Shown: positions 26,341 to 34,791, counted from the first letter of the stretch. The stretch: DNA of 64,000 nt from Chitinophaga agri (GCF_010093065.1 NZ_CP048113.1:4650001-4714000); one strand, 5' to 3'. Notes: generated by a model from the sequence alone, not told the origin. Translations and numbers: made by a program.

Positions 26341-27413
26341 ACCTGATGTTTATAAAATTCCGATCTGATAGTGACCAATATCTCTTCTGCTTTATTCAGA
26401 TCTGGCGTATCCGGCAATCCGGAACGATTATAGATATCATCCATCTTTTCCATTTTCTCATCCACCATCTTCATCAGATCATCATATTCGAATGCGCCTT
26501 TTTTTATCTGAAGTAAGAAGTCCCGGTCCTTACGCTGCACATTCACCTTATGTTCCAGGGCTATTTCCTCCGCCATACTAAGCAAACGGAAGGTATGCAT
26601 CATATTCTTGGCATCATAATTCTTCCCGTGTGTCATCGTATTCTGATAACGGGCATCATTTCTCTTTTCCACCCATTCCCAGTACTCCAGGTACTCGCGA
26701 CAATACATTGAATAGCCGTCTTTATTAAAGTTCATTATGGCAAGGTGAGGAACATTCAACGGAATGGAACTAAGCTGCACATCATTGGCAGTAGCTCCGG
26801 AAGCAATTCCTTTCAGATAATTACCCTCACTGATCTGATGCTGGTGGAATAACAGGTACACATCTCTGAAATGGTCTACCTGAGTTAATCCACAGTCTTC
26901 CTGTGTATAACCATGACGCTCCAACCACTTCTTCAGTGGCATACTGCCATTACCGGCAATGACATAACAGAAATCGAGAATAGACTTTCGCTTTACTTCT
27001 ACCGGTTTGTGTATCTTTTTATTTAATCCTTTTGCTTTCTTAATCTGAGAAGCTGCATATCCAGCAAACGTGTCCCTACAAAGTTTAGATAAAAAGTCTG
27101 CTGGTTTAATTTTATCCATCAACGGGTGCCGGAATAGCACACACTCTTCCGGTGTACTTAACAGCTCAATAATATTAGGGTTGTTTTTTGACAACAACTC
27201 AATGAAACGACCCACTTCATAATATACTTCGTCATTACTTTCATTGGCCAGCTGAGGAATATAATTTAAACCATATAGTTCTCTGGCAGGCAACACGAAG
27301 ATGCCGCGTATATCCGTATCAGAAGTGGCGGAGTGTAAATCCTGCGCCCTGCTGCCGCTGATACTTCTCAGTAGCAGATCATTGGTGATGGTTTGTAATT
27401 GTGCTAGTGTCAT
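26337..27413 (-). CDS. RlaP-type DNA polymerase beta-superfamily nucleotidyltransferase
   Basis: 358 aa. The nucleotidyltransferase signature is near the N-terminus: SGSRAQDLHSATSDTDIRGI, which gives the GS and DxD metal-binding residues. The continuation (NIIELLSTPEE, GYAASQIKKAKGLNKKIHKP) is typical of the YcgL/RlaP group (COG3541). RlaP proteins are named for association with RNA ligases and are thought to add nucleotides during RNA repair. No ligase lies next to it here, but two odd tRNAs and RNA-related genes lie on its upstream side. It is the first gene of a two-gene operon with PhyH. Confidence 0.85.
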   Translation of the reverse strand: MTLAQLQTITNDLLLRSISGSRAQDLHSATSDTDIRGIFVLPARELYGLNYIPQLANESNDEVYYEVGRFIELLSKNNPNIIELLSTPEECVLFRHPLMDKIKPADFLSKLCRDTFAGYAASQIKKAKGLNKKIHKPVEVKRKSILDFCYVIAGNGSMPLKKWLERHGYTQEDCGLTQVDHFRDVYLLFHQHQISEGNYLKGIASGATANDVQLSSIPLNVPHLAIMNFNKDGYSMYCREYLEYWEWVEKRNDARYQNTMTHGKNYDAKNMMHTFRLLSMAEEIALEHKVNVQRKDRDFLLQIKKGAFEYDDLMKMVDEKMEKMDDIYNRSGLPDTPDLNKAEEILVTIRSEFYKHQV

Positions 27414-27794
27414 AGGGCTACTATATATTATCTGCCAAGAAGATTATCTGTTGTCATTTCATGGGCTGTAACTATCATATAACTTGTATTATTTACAGAG
27501 ATAGTATTGCTCATTTTCTAAATCGCTGATATGTTTACATGAAGCGAACGTTATCATTACTATTGGCGGAAGTACGAGATCCAGCCTTTATTTACCGTCC
27601 CGTCATCGAAAAAAATATTTACACGTTTTTCTTTCTCAATGACTTGTATTGTGTAAGCAATCCGATCCTTTATCATAAGTCAACTGAACAGATAACAAGG
27701 TATAGTTTTTTTGAAAAAAAATTCTTTATAGAATATACTAATATTAAAAAATTAGTCTCATCTTTGCATCGTTAAAATAAATCAAACAACAACA
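27414..27794. other. AT-rich promoter region between the RlaP operon and the tRNA cluster
   Basis: About 380 bases of strongly AT-rich DNA carrying divergent promoters. CATCTTTG at 27759-27766 is one mismatch from the -7 consensus and is the same octamer as before the structured RNA at 21608; it would serve the micro-ORF at 27795. A 78-codon frame at 27539-27775 overlaps this box and is rich in Phe and Tyr, as chance AT-rich frames are. Confidence 0.45.
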
Positions 27795-27890
27795 ATGACA
27801 CGCATACAGCTACATATAGATCGCAAAGGCGCATTTGGTCCGGAAGGGGACTATTGTGTTGGCGGCAGGGCTGTTATTGCTACTAAATAG
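27795..27890 (+). CDS. Possible micro-protein, 31 aa
   Basis: A short ATG frame, beginning MTRIQLHIDRKG and ending VGGRAVIATK. It lies between a -7-like box (29 bases upstream) and its own terminator (28 bases downstream), so a short transcript carrying only this frame is likely. It resembles no family I know. It could also be a leader peptide or a chance frame in a small RNA. Confidence 0.4.
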   Translation: MTRIQLHIDRKGAFGPEGDYCVGGRAVIATK

Positions 27891-27918
27891 TTGATAAGAC
27901 TAACTAGATATAACTAAG

Positions 27919-27946
27919 GCCCTGCAAGGAATTGCAGGGCTTTTTT
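27919..27946 (+). terminator. Terminator after the 31-codon frame
   Basis: A 9-bp stem (GCCCTGCAA / TTGCAGGGC), GGAA loop, then six T. Confidence 0.92.
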
Positions 27947-27966
27947 GTTTCACCAATATTCTATTT

Positions 27967-28104
27967 ATGCATACACGAATATTATCCATACGATTCAAAC
28001 AGGCGAGTGAACGACTGCAGCAATGCACGTCTCCTGTCGGCGCGTGGCTATACGTGAATGATGATCAGGAACCCGATATTTTTCAACGACCCAGTTATAT
28101 ATAA
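27967..28104 (+). CDS. Possible micro-protein, 45 aa
   Basis: An ATG frame beginning MHTRILSIRFKQASERL and ending DIFQRPSYI, lying between two terminators. Its composition is protein-like (mixed charged and aromatic residues) and less AT-biased than the surrounding DNA. No family recognised. Like the 31-aa frame, it has a terminator shortly after its stop (39 bases). Confidence 0.4.
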   Translation: MHTRILSIRFKQASERLQQCTSPVGAWLYVNDDQEPDIFQRPSYI

Positions 28105-28142
28105 ACTGATTCAGCAAAAGCTTTTTTCAGTATTGATATAAG

Positions 28143-28173
28143 AACCCGGTCGTCCCCAACGGCCGGGTTTTTT
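28143..28173 (+). terminator. Terminator before the tRNA pair
   Basis: A 10-bp stem from AACCCGG/CCGGGTT plus three inner pairs (one G-U), a 7-base loop and six T. Confidence 0.9.
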
Positions 28174-28226
28174 ATTATCTGTATCTGCACGGTACCTAAA
28201 GACCGTGGTGGAGAAAGTATGCCCAT

Positions 28227-28299
28227 TGATCTGTAGCTCAACGGTTAGAGCAACTGCCTTATACGCAGCAGGTTACCGGTTCAAATCCGGTCAGATCAA
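28227..28299 (+). tRNA. tRNA-Ile with anticodon UAU
   Basis: Complete cloverleaf: acceptor TGATCTG/CAGATCA (7 bp), U8-A9, D arm GCTC/GAGC, anticodon loop CTTATAC (anticodon TAT), T arm ACCGG/CCGGT with loop TTCAAAT, discriminator A. The top anticodon-stem pair is an A-C mismatch, and the first pair is U1-A72. The CCA end is not encoded. UAU would read AUA directly; most bacteria use a CAU anticodon modified to lysidine for that codon. Confidence 0.88.
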
Positions 28300-28304
28300 C
28301 ATCC

Positions 28305-28376
28305 TTCCGGATGGTGTAACGGTTAACATATCACACTTTGACTGTGATGTTCTCAGTTCGAATCTGAGTCCGGAAA
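28305..28376 (+). tRNA. tRNA-Gln with anticodon UUG
   Basis: Complete cloverleaf: acceptor TTCCGGA/TCCGGAA, D arm GTGT/ACAT, anticodon stem TCACA/TGTGA with loop CTTTGAC (anticodon TTG), T arm CTCAG/CTGAG with loop TTCGAAT, discriminator A. It has a U1-A72 pair and no encoded CCA. It lies 5 bases after the tRNA-Ile, so the two are co-transcribed. Confidence 0.92.
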
Positions 28377-28412
28377 CAACAAAAATTTATTAGCAATTAA
28401 TATGACCTGACA

Positions 28413-28898
28413 ATGCAACACATTAATAAATGGAGACGCTTCAATGGCGACGAATTACAACGGCCTATAGTTGACGAAATTACTGACATGCTGAATAGTG
28501 AAAGAGAGGCAGGTAATGACCTGAAAGTGTGTATCGGCACGGATAGTCAGGTAAAGGGACGGATCACCGAATTTGCCACAGTAATCGTTTTTCTCCGTCA
28601 AGGAAAAGGAGGATTTATGTTTATCCACAACTTCACTACACAACGTAAGATGAGTATCAAAGAACGGATGCTGGAAGAAGTAGGTAGAAGTATTGAAGTA
28701 GCCTACTCTCTGTGTCACATCTTTACGGCATACAATGTAGACATGGAAGTACATGCGGATATCAACACGAATCCAAATTTCAGAAGTAATGATGCATTGA
28801 AAGAAGCAATGGGATACATCATGGGAATGGGTTTTACCTTTCGTGCAAAGCCTTACGCCTTCGCAAGTACCTCATGCGCCAATAAAATAGTACACTAA
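28413..28898 (+). CDS. YkuK/DUF458-like RNase H-fold protein
   Basis: 161 aa. The RNase H-like core is visible: VCIGTDSQVKG supplies the first acidic residue near 43, YNVDMEVHADIN the second pair near 110-115, and the C-terminal KPYAFASTSCANKIVH corresponds to the family's KPxxxAASxxAD motif. Here the last acidic residue appears to be Asn (SCANK), so catalysis may be altered. It follows the tRNA pair by 36 bases, and a 65-aa gene follows 12 bases later. A role in tRNA or RNA turnover is inference. Confidence 0.8.
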   Translation: MQHINKWRRFNGDELQRPIVDEITDMLNSEREAGNDLKVCIGTDSQVKGRITEFATVIVFLRQGKGGFMFIHNFTTQRKMSIKERMLEEVGRSIEVAYSLCHIFTAYNVDMEVHADINTNPNFRSNDALKEAMGYIMGMGFTFRAKPYAFASTSCANKIVH

Positions 28899-28910
28899 AA
28901 ATCAACTGAT

Positions 28911-29108
28911 ATGTTTAATGTAAGCACCCGGGCGGGTATTGCAGCAACAAGACAGAAAGATATTACCAACACAGCAATCATCCTCGGTTCTACAACAACT
29001 GTGATGGCTACAACAAGAATGCTCGAGGAGGCAGATCTTGTTGATAACGGTAACGTGAAGATAAGAAGAGGAGGAGTGGTATTACCTGCGATCGTGCGGG
29101 ATGATTAG
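28911..29108 (+). CDS. Hypothetical protein, 65 aa
   Basis: No recognised family. The protein is Thr-rich (NTAIILGSTTTVMATTRMLEEA) with a basic C-terminal beta stretch (NVKIRRGGVVLPAIVRDD). The gap of 12 bases after the YkuK-like gene and 44 bases before the phosphoesterase gene suggests one operon. Confidence 0.6.
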   Translation: MFNVSTRAGIAATRQKDITNTAIILGSTTTVMATTRMLEEADLVDNGNVKIRRGGVVLPAIVRDD

Positions 29109-29152
29109 TCATTGCATAGCAATGAACTCTTCTTCACTGTAACATATACATC

Positions 29153-29857
29153 ATGATATTCGTAGGCGATTTGCATGGAGGGTATCCTGCATTATTAGAT
29201 AATATTGGCAAAAAAAGGATCATCGATGAAAGTATTATTCAGGTCGGTGACTGGGGCTTAGGTTTTGCACCATTGACAGATGACCTGAAAGCCCTTAAAC
29301 GCGTGGATGACTTTCTGCGTGAGCGGGACGTTACGTTATATATTATCCGTGGTAATCATGATAACAAATGGTATTGGGATAACGCTCAGAAGTTCGGGCT
29401 GAAGCATGTCCATCTCGTCAAAGATTATGATACACGCATTATCGATGAGCAACGCTTATTGTTTATAGGTGGAGGTATTTCTATTGACAGAAATACCAGG
29501 AAACTTAACAAAGATTACTGGCCGAACGAAATTTTTAAACTGAATGAGCAGCTGGTACAAAATATTTGCTCGCATCGAGTTGACATCGTTGTTTCACATA
29601 TTGGTCCCAAATCCTGCTGGCCCTATAAGTTTACACCCCTGGTAGAATATTATATTGAGCAGGAAAGAAACGCAGGACGCGATCTCAGGGCGGCCCTGCT
29701 TGCAGAACGTAAACAAATGGAAACAGTCCTGCACCATGTCAAAACTGCCGGTGTGAAAGAATGGTACTATGGTCATTACCATGAATCAGTCACTGAGCAA
29801 ATTGGGAATATCATATTCAGGTGCCTCGATATTGGAGAACTATATCATCGCTCATAA
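29153..29857 (+). CDS. Calcineurin-like metallophosphoesterase
   Basis: 234 aa with all five metal-binding blocks: GDLHGGYPALL, VGDWGLGF (a variant of GDxxDRG), IIRGNHDNKWYWD, VVSHIGPKS and YYGHYHES. It is a two-metal phosphatase or phosphodiesterase acting in the cytoplasm. Context next to tRNAs and an RNase H-like protein suggests an RNA-end or nucleotide substrate, but the family is broad. Probably the third gene of the YkuK operon. Confidence 0.88.
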   Translation: MIFVGDLHGGYPALLDNIGKKRIIDESIIQVGDWGLGFAPLTDDLKALKRVDDFLRERDVTLYIIRGNHDNKWYWDNAQKFGLKHVHLVKDYDTRIIDEQRLLFIGGGISIDRNTRKLNKDYWPNEIFKLNEQLVQNICSHRVDIVVSHIGPKSCWPYKFTPLVEYYIEQERNAGRDLRAALLAERKQMETVLHHVKTAGVKEWYYGHYHESVTEQIGNIIFRCLDIGELYHRS

Positions 29858-30189
29858 CGGAGCGGTCTGTTCCAATCCCCTCTTTTATACATACATTCCC
29901 CTAACTATGACAGCCTGAAATTCAGACTTTAGCTTATCTTGGGCGTCAAATTGTAGACGTCCATTTACCCCTTATCACGTATCTCTCATAAGAGATTGAC
30001 CTGTAACAACTCAGAGAGATATTATAATTATATACCATCATTAAATAACTACCCTGGCTGTGAATTGACGATATTTCGTAATTTCCCATCTGAAGGAATG
30101 ACACATACAACTCACAACCAAAGAGTTATACAATTGGCATAATTTAAGTCTTCTTAAGACACCACTATAAATCAGCATTATCAACCTAT
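29858..30189. other. Intergenic region before the LytTR response regulator
   Basis: About 330 AT-rich bases. A short hairpin, ATCTCT/AGAGAT, lies near 29982-29997. I see no convincing promoter consensus or coding frame. Confidence 0.4.
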
Positions 30190-30885
30190 ATGATCACACT
30201 TATTATTGACGACAATGCCATCGCTAGAACTACTCTTCTGGAACTCACCAGCCAGATTAAAGGCGTTGTTGTTGCCTGTGAGTGCGGAAATGCCCTTGAT
30301 GCCTACAATTATCTGCAGGAGAATAACGTAGACCTGCTGCTGCTGGATATTGAAATGCCAGGGATGTCCGGACTAGAGTTGACTAAAAACCTAGGTAATA
30401 AACGCCCGGTTATCATCTTCACCACTTCAAAAAAGGAGTATGCCGTTGAGGCATTTGAACTGAATGTGGCCGATTATCTTGTAAAGCCTATCACACCAGG
30501 TCGTTTCCTGCAGGCAATAGAAAAGGCCAAACAGGTCTTTGAAAGCAATAAGGAGGAAATCCGTTGGGAGAATGACGAATTCATCTTCATCCGGGATTCC
30601 AATATCGTCAGGAGGCTTAAACTCGAGGAAATCCTCTATGCTGAGGCTATGGGTGACTATGTTAAGCTATTCACTGCCAAGAAGTTCTTTGCTGTACATA
30701 CTTCTTTGCGCTCGCTGGAGGAAAGACTACCAGCTGCGCGTTTTCTAAGGATACACCGCTCATATATGGTGGCTATTGACAAAATAGACACCCTGCAGGA
30801 CGGCGCAGTACTCATTGGAGAGAAGAGCCTTCCTGTGGCAGATGCCTATCGTAAGACGCTCAATAAACGTATGAACGTACTCTGA
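30190..30885 (+). CDS. LytTR-family response regulator
   Basis: 231 aa. A receiver domain (1-120) has the acidic pair DD near residue 7, the phospho-acceptor Asp at 53 (LLLLDIEMPGMSG), and the conserved Lys in YLVKPITP. A LytTR DNA-binding domain (about 125-230) follows, with EILYAEAMGDYVKLFTAKK and the LRIHRSYMVAIDKI motif. The hybrid kinase gene starts 99 bases downstream on the same strand, so they probably form one signalling unit. Confidence 0.95.
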   Translation: MITLIIDDNAIARTTLLELTSQIKGVVVACECGNALDAYNYLQENNVDLLLLDIEMPGMSGLELTKNLGNKRPVIIFTTSKKEYAVEAFELNVADYLVKPITPGRFLQAIEKAKQVFESNKEEIRWENDEFIFIRDSNIVRRLKLEEILYAEAMGDYVKLFTAKKFFAVHTSLRSLEERLPAARFLRIHRSYMVAIDKIDTLQDGAVLIGEKSLPVADAYRKTLNKRMNVL

Positions 30886-30984
30886 TACCAAACGCCCGAA
30901 TAGGGGTTCCCAACGATCGATTTTGCCTGTCCGGCGAAACAGGACCTTACAGGAGCTCCTGGTATATGATTTTTACAGATTGAC

Positions 30985-33177
30985 ATGAATAACAATCGCT
31001 TTACATACCTGGTCATCACTGCGTTCCTTATTGGCACGCTGATACTGGCGTTTATCCAGTATAACTCGGCAAAGAATATTGATCAGCTGATCAAGGGCAA
31101 TCAGCAACTGCTGCGCGAACTGCAGGCAGGCAATAAGTTACGGGAACTCGAGCGTGATATTATCTGGGTGGAGTCCAGGATCAGGGCGGCTATCGCTACT
31201 GATGACACCTCCCATATAGAAGGAGTGGACGCGAAAATCGCAGAAGTAGAAGCTTTCGTGGATACACTGAAAGACATGAATACGGACGATAGCGCCATTA
31301 TGTATATAGAGCGGCTGAAGTACCTCGCAGGATTGAAGCTGCACAATAAAAATCAGCTCATGCATGAGTTCTTCCGCTCAGGAAGAATGGATGATACCAG
31401 CCTGATTGCCAATCCACGGGCCAGGGAGATCTCTAATGAAATCAGTACCGTAACCAGGAAGATCTACGATAGCCGTCAGACTATCATGACTGCCCTTAGC
31501 AACAATATCAATGAAAGTAGCAGAAGAGCAAAAAACTGGGGGATTATCCTGAACTGCCTCATTCTGCTGACTGCTGCCGGCATGATCTGGTTTGTCATGA
31601 GCAGAATACGTAAGCAACAGCAGCTGATCCTGGAACTGGACAGATCTGAAAAGAAGATACGTGAGGTGGCTATGATCAAAGAGAACTTCATGACCAATAT
31701 GAGCCATGAGATCCGTACTCCACTGAATGCCATCCTGGGATTCACCAATCTGCTGAAGGCTAAAAAAATGGATGATTCTTCAGCTGAGTTTGTAGGATCT
31801 ATTCAGAAGGCAGGAGAGAACCTGCTGACCATCATCAACGATATACTGGACCTTTCCAAAATAGAGGCAGGTATGGTCAGGATTGAGTCTAATCCTTTCA
31901 GTGTAAGGGGATTGCTGCATTCAATACAAACATTATTCAGCGAAAAAGTAAAAGAAAAGAAGCTGTTGCTGCAGGGCGAAATAGCACCTGATGTACCGGA
32001 CACACTCATTGGAGACGCCACCCGCCTGACGCAGGTACTTGTCAATCTGATCGGAAATGCCCTGAAGTTCACCGAAAGGGGTCGTATCCTGGTATCTGTG
32101 ACCAACAGGCAAAGCGATGGCAATATCATACAACTGGCATTTTCCATTGCAGATACAGGCATAGGAATAGAACCTTCCAAACTGGCCTGCATCTTCGACC
32201 GGTTCAATCAGGCGGAAGATTCCATCACCCGTAAATACGGCGGCACCGGACTCGGACTGTCGATCGTAAAAGACCTGGTCATATTACAGGGTGGAGATAT
32301 CAGTGTAGAAAGCGAACCAGGAAAGGGAACAACCTTTAGTTTCTTCATTCCCTATGCTATCGCTTCCAGGCAAATGCCGATACCAGAAACGATTGATATC
32401 AGCCAGTTTAAGATCACTACAAACAAGAACGTTAAGATACTGGTGGTGGACGATAATGAGATGAACCGTAGTCTGATGAAGCATCTGTTCACTGAGTGGG
32501 ACCTCTCGTTTGAAATCGCAAGCAATGGTATGGAGGCTATCGAATATGTGAAAAAAGACCGCTACGACCTGATACTGATGGATATTCAGATGCCGGAGAT
32601 CGATGGTTACACAGCCACCCGCATCATCCGGAACGAATTAAAACTCGAATTACCAATAGTGGCCATGACAGCGCATGCGCTGGCAGGAGAGCGGGAAAAA
32701 TGCCTGAGTAACGGGATGAACGAATACATCTCCAAACCGATCAACGAGAAGGAGCTCTACCAGCTGATCAATCGTTTTACATCCTTATCAAATGTAAGAC
32801 AGGACAGCCCTGTTGTACCAAAAGTACAGGCCCCCGTTTATCATTATATCAGCCTGGATTATATGAAAGAGATCAGCCGGGGCAATAAGGTATACGAGAA
32901 AAAGGTTACAAGACAATTCATTGATGCAGTACCACTGGAAGTGGCTCAACTGCAGACTGCATATAGTAACAATGACATTACAACATTAAAAAGTACCGCA
33001 CATAACCTGAAAACCACCATTTCAATAATGGGGCTTACAGAGCGGTTATCTCCCACACTGGATGAACTGGAGTCAATAACAGCGATCACTCCACCATTAC
33101 AAATCCACATTGATCTCTTGAAGTCATTCACAGACAATGCGATAAAGGAGGCAGAAGATTTTTACTCACAGGTGTAA
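30985..33177 (+). CDS. Hybrid sensor histidine kinase with receiver and HPt domains
   Basis: 730 aa. Two membrane helices (about 7-25 and 183-203) enclose a helical periplasmic sensor of the CHASE3/4HB type. Then come HisKA (NMSHEIRTPLNAILGF, phosphorylated His near 240), HATPase (NLIGNALKFTERG, DTGIGI, GGTGLGLSIVK), a receiver (LMDIQMPEIDGY, Asp near 533) and a C-terminal HPt domain (TAHNLKTTISIMG, His near 673). The layout is a complete internal phosphorelay. It may feed the LytTR regulator upstream. Signal unknown. Confidence 0.95.
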   Translation: MNNNRFTYLVITAFLIGTLILAFIQYNSAKNIDQLIKGNQQLLRELQAGNKLRELERDIIWVESRIRAAIATDDTSHIEGVDAKIAEVEAFVDTLKDMNTDDSAIMYIERLKYLAGLKLHNKNQLMHEFFRSGRMDDTSLIANPRAREISNEISTVTRKIYDSRQTIMTALSNNINESSRRAKNWGIILNCLILLTAAGMIWFVMSRIRKQQQLILELDRSEKKIREVAMIKENFMTNMSHEIRTPLNAILGFTNLLKAKKMDDSSAEFVGSIQKAGENLLTIINDILDLSKIEAGMVRIESNPFSVRGLLHSIQTLFSEKVKEKKLLLQGEIAPDVPDTLIGDATRLTQVLVNLIGNALKFTERGRILVSVTNRQSDGNIIQLAFSIADTGIGIEPSKLACIFDRFNQAEDSITRKYGGTGLGLSIVKDLVILQGGDISVESEPGKGTTFSFFIPYAIASRQMPIPETIDISQFKITTNKNVKILVVDDNEMNRSLMKHLFTEWDLSFEIASNGMEAIEYVKKDRYDLILMDIQMPEIDGYTATRIIRNELKLELPIVAMTAHALAGEREKCLSNGMNEYISKPINEKELYQLINRFTSLSNVRQDSPVVPKVQAPVYHYISLDYMKEISRGNKVYEKKVTRQFIDAVPLEVAQLQTAYSNNDITTLKSTAHNLKTTISIMGLTERLSPTLDELESITAITPPLQIHIDLLKSFTDNAIKEAEDFYSQV

Positions 33178-33208
33178 CGTTAACCCCGGGTAACCCGGAA
33201 CATTAAAG

Positions 33209-33237
33209 AAGAGCAGCTCACAACCTGCTCTTTTTTT
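33209..33237 (+). terminator. Terminator of the two-component operon
   Basis: An 8-bp stem (AAGAGCAG / CTGCTCTT) with an 8-base loop and seven T, 31 bases after the kinase stop. Confidence 0.9.
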
Positions 33238-33372
33238 GTGCCCGCAGGTTTCCTCCCACAGCGACAGTTTTTGCCTATTTGGCGAACAAGCTCCCTCTTC
33301 GCCTTTCAATTGAAGTAGTTTTATATCAACACACAGCAAGCATTCAAATCACTAAAATCTAAAGCCTCCCAT

Positions 33373-33912
33373 ATGCTACGACCTATATTTAACGCCGCCC
33401 GCGATCACTACCAGGGAGATCCATTTGCTCCGGTAGAACTACTGATGTATTCAGATCTGCATAATGCGTCCTGCGCATCTATATACCCGGCGATCAGGCA
33501 TCTTCGCAATGTGATGGGAAGCGATCTGAAATTTGTATTCCGTCATTTTCCTTCCCCGGACAAACATCCTTTATCACTGGATGCAGCTATCGCGACAGAA
33601 ATAGCAGCTAAATATGGTAAGTTCTGGGAAATGCATGATATCGTGATGGAGAATCAGACGCGCTTATCACGCGCGATGTTTCCCTATCTCGCATCTGCAG
33701 TAGGCGTAGAACTGCCCTTCTTTGAAGAAGGCAGAAAACACAGGGCTGTTTTCCACAAGATAATTAATGACTATGAAGGGGCCAGCCGTAGTGGGGTAGA
33801 TGCAGCTCCTACCATTTTTATCAACGGTAAAAAATATAACGGGCATCTTCATTACGCCAGCTTATACAAGACCTGTCGCTACGCTATGACATTAAAAGAA
33901 ATGGCATTTTAA
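33373..33912 (+). CDS. DsbA-like thioredoxin-fold protein with a single active-site Cys
   Basis: 179 aa. It has the DsbA/FrnE fold order: PFAPVELLMYSDLHNASC, then an inserted helical domain with AAKYGKFWEMHDIVMENQ, then the cis-Pro loop GVDAAPTIFINGKKYNG. The usual CxxC reads CASI, so only the first cysteine remains and disulfide exchange should not be possible in the normal way. No signal peptide is present. Similar domains occur fused to NhaA antiporters, and this could be a free-standing relative. The AraC gene follows 35 bases later. Confidence 0.82.
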   Translation: MLRPIFNAARDHYQGDPFAPVELLMYSDLHNASCASIYPAIRHLRNVMGSDLKFVFRHFPSPDKHPLSLDAAIATEIAAKYGKFWEMHDIVMENQTRLSRAMFPYLASAVGVELPFFEEGRKHRAVFHKIINDYEGASRSGVDAAPTIFINGKKYNGHLHYASLYKTCRYAMTLKEMAF

Positions 33913-33947
33913 AAATCCTCCTCCTTTAACGCTCAAATACTGATGTT

Positions 33948-34784
33948 ATGACTACTACGAAACCATTCTTCGAAATTTACACTTTTGACCAGATAAAAGA
34001 TAATCACAATTTCATTGGTAGTACCCCGCATGCACATGAACTGATAGAGATCATCTGGGCCGTATCAGGTGACTGTTCTCTGAAAGTTGACATGCAAACA
34101 TATTCTCCTCAGGATGATCAGATATTCTGTATCATGCCTAATCAGACGCATCAGCTTACAGCAGATCCGAATGCTGAAGGATATATTATCCGTTTCAATG
34201 AACTCTTCCTCCAGGAATATAATTCTGTTTATCATGCAGACCTGCTCCTGGTCCTCATACAATCTGCCAATATTAAATACAGCGAAGAAACGCGTCAGGA
34301 AATACAGTATGTAATGGATAAGCTGATCCATGAATTTGCACACCAGCAGATCTACAGTCCTGACATTCTGAGCCGTTATCTCAATATACTTTTCATACAT
34401 ATGTCGCGCCAGTCGTATAGTCAGCCACCGGCAAGTCAGCAGAACCATAACATCAGACAGGCAAAACGCTTTATCCAGCTGGTAGACCAGAACTTCAGAT
34501 CACACAAGAAAGTCTCTGAATTTGCAGAACTGATGTGTGTTACTCCCAGTTACCTGAACGAGGCTATAAAAAAGACCACGGGGTATACCGCAGGTCACCA
34601 TATCCGCCAACGTGTAATACTTGAGGCCAAGCGATATGCAGCGTATTCCGACGCCAGCATGAAAGAAGTCGCGTGGGACCTGGGTTTCACGGATATCTGC
34701 TATTTCAGTAAATTATTTAAAAAAGAGACAGGCTATAATTTTTCGGAGTTTAAGAGAAGACAGGAAAAGGTGTTAGCTGTTTAG
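33948..34784 (+). CDS. AraC-family transcriptional regulator
   Basis: 278 aa. The N-terminal cupin-like domain (HAHELIEIIWAVSGDCSLKVD, MPNQTHQLTA) probably binds an effector. The C-terminal 100 residues carry two helix-turn-helices (VSEFAELMCVTPSYLNEAIKK and VAWDLGFTDICYFSKLFKKETG). Two terminators follow in tandem. Targets unknown; the DsbA-like gene upstream and the DoxX-like gene downstream are candidates. Confidence 0.93.
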   Translation: MTTTKPFFEIYTFDQIKDNHNFIGSTPHAHELIEIIWAVSGDCSLKVDMQTYSPQDDQIFCIMPNQTHQLTADPNAEGYIIRFNELFLQEYNSVYHADLLLVLIQSANIKYSEETRQEIQYVMDKLIHEFAHQQIYSPDILSRYLNILFIHMSRQSYSQPPASQQNHNIRQAKRFIQLVDQNFRSHKKVSEFAELMCVTPSYLNEAIKKTTGYTAGHHIRQRVILEAKRYAAYSDASMKEVAWDLGFTDICYFSKLFKKETGYNFSEFKRRQEKVLAV

Positions 34785-34791
34785 CAGATAG

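Noticed and set aside
27539-27775. 78-codon plus-strand frame
   Set aside because: Very AT-rich, Phe/Tyr/Lys-rich translation that overlaps a promoter-like box.
28205-28393. 62-codon frame across the tRNA pair
   Set aside because: It lies on two complete tRNA cloverleaves.
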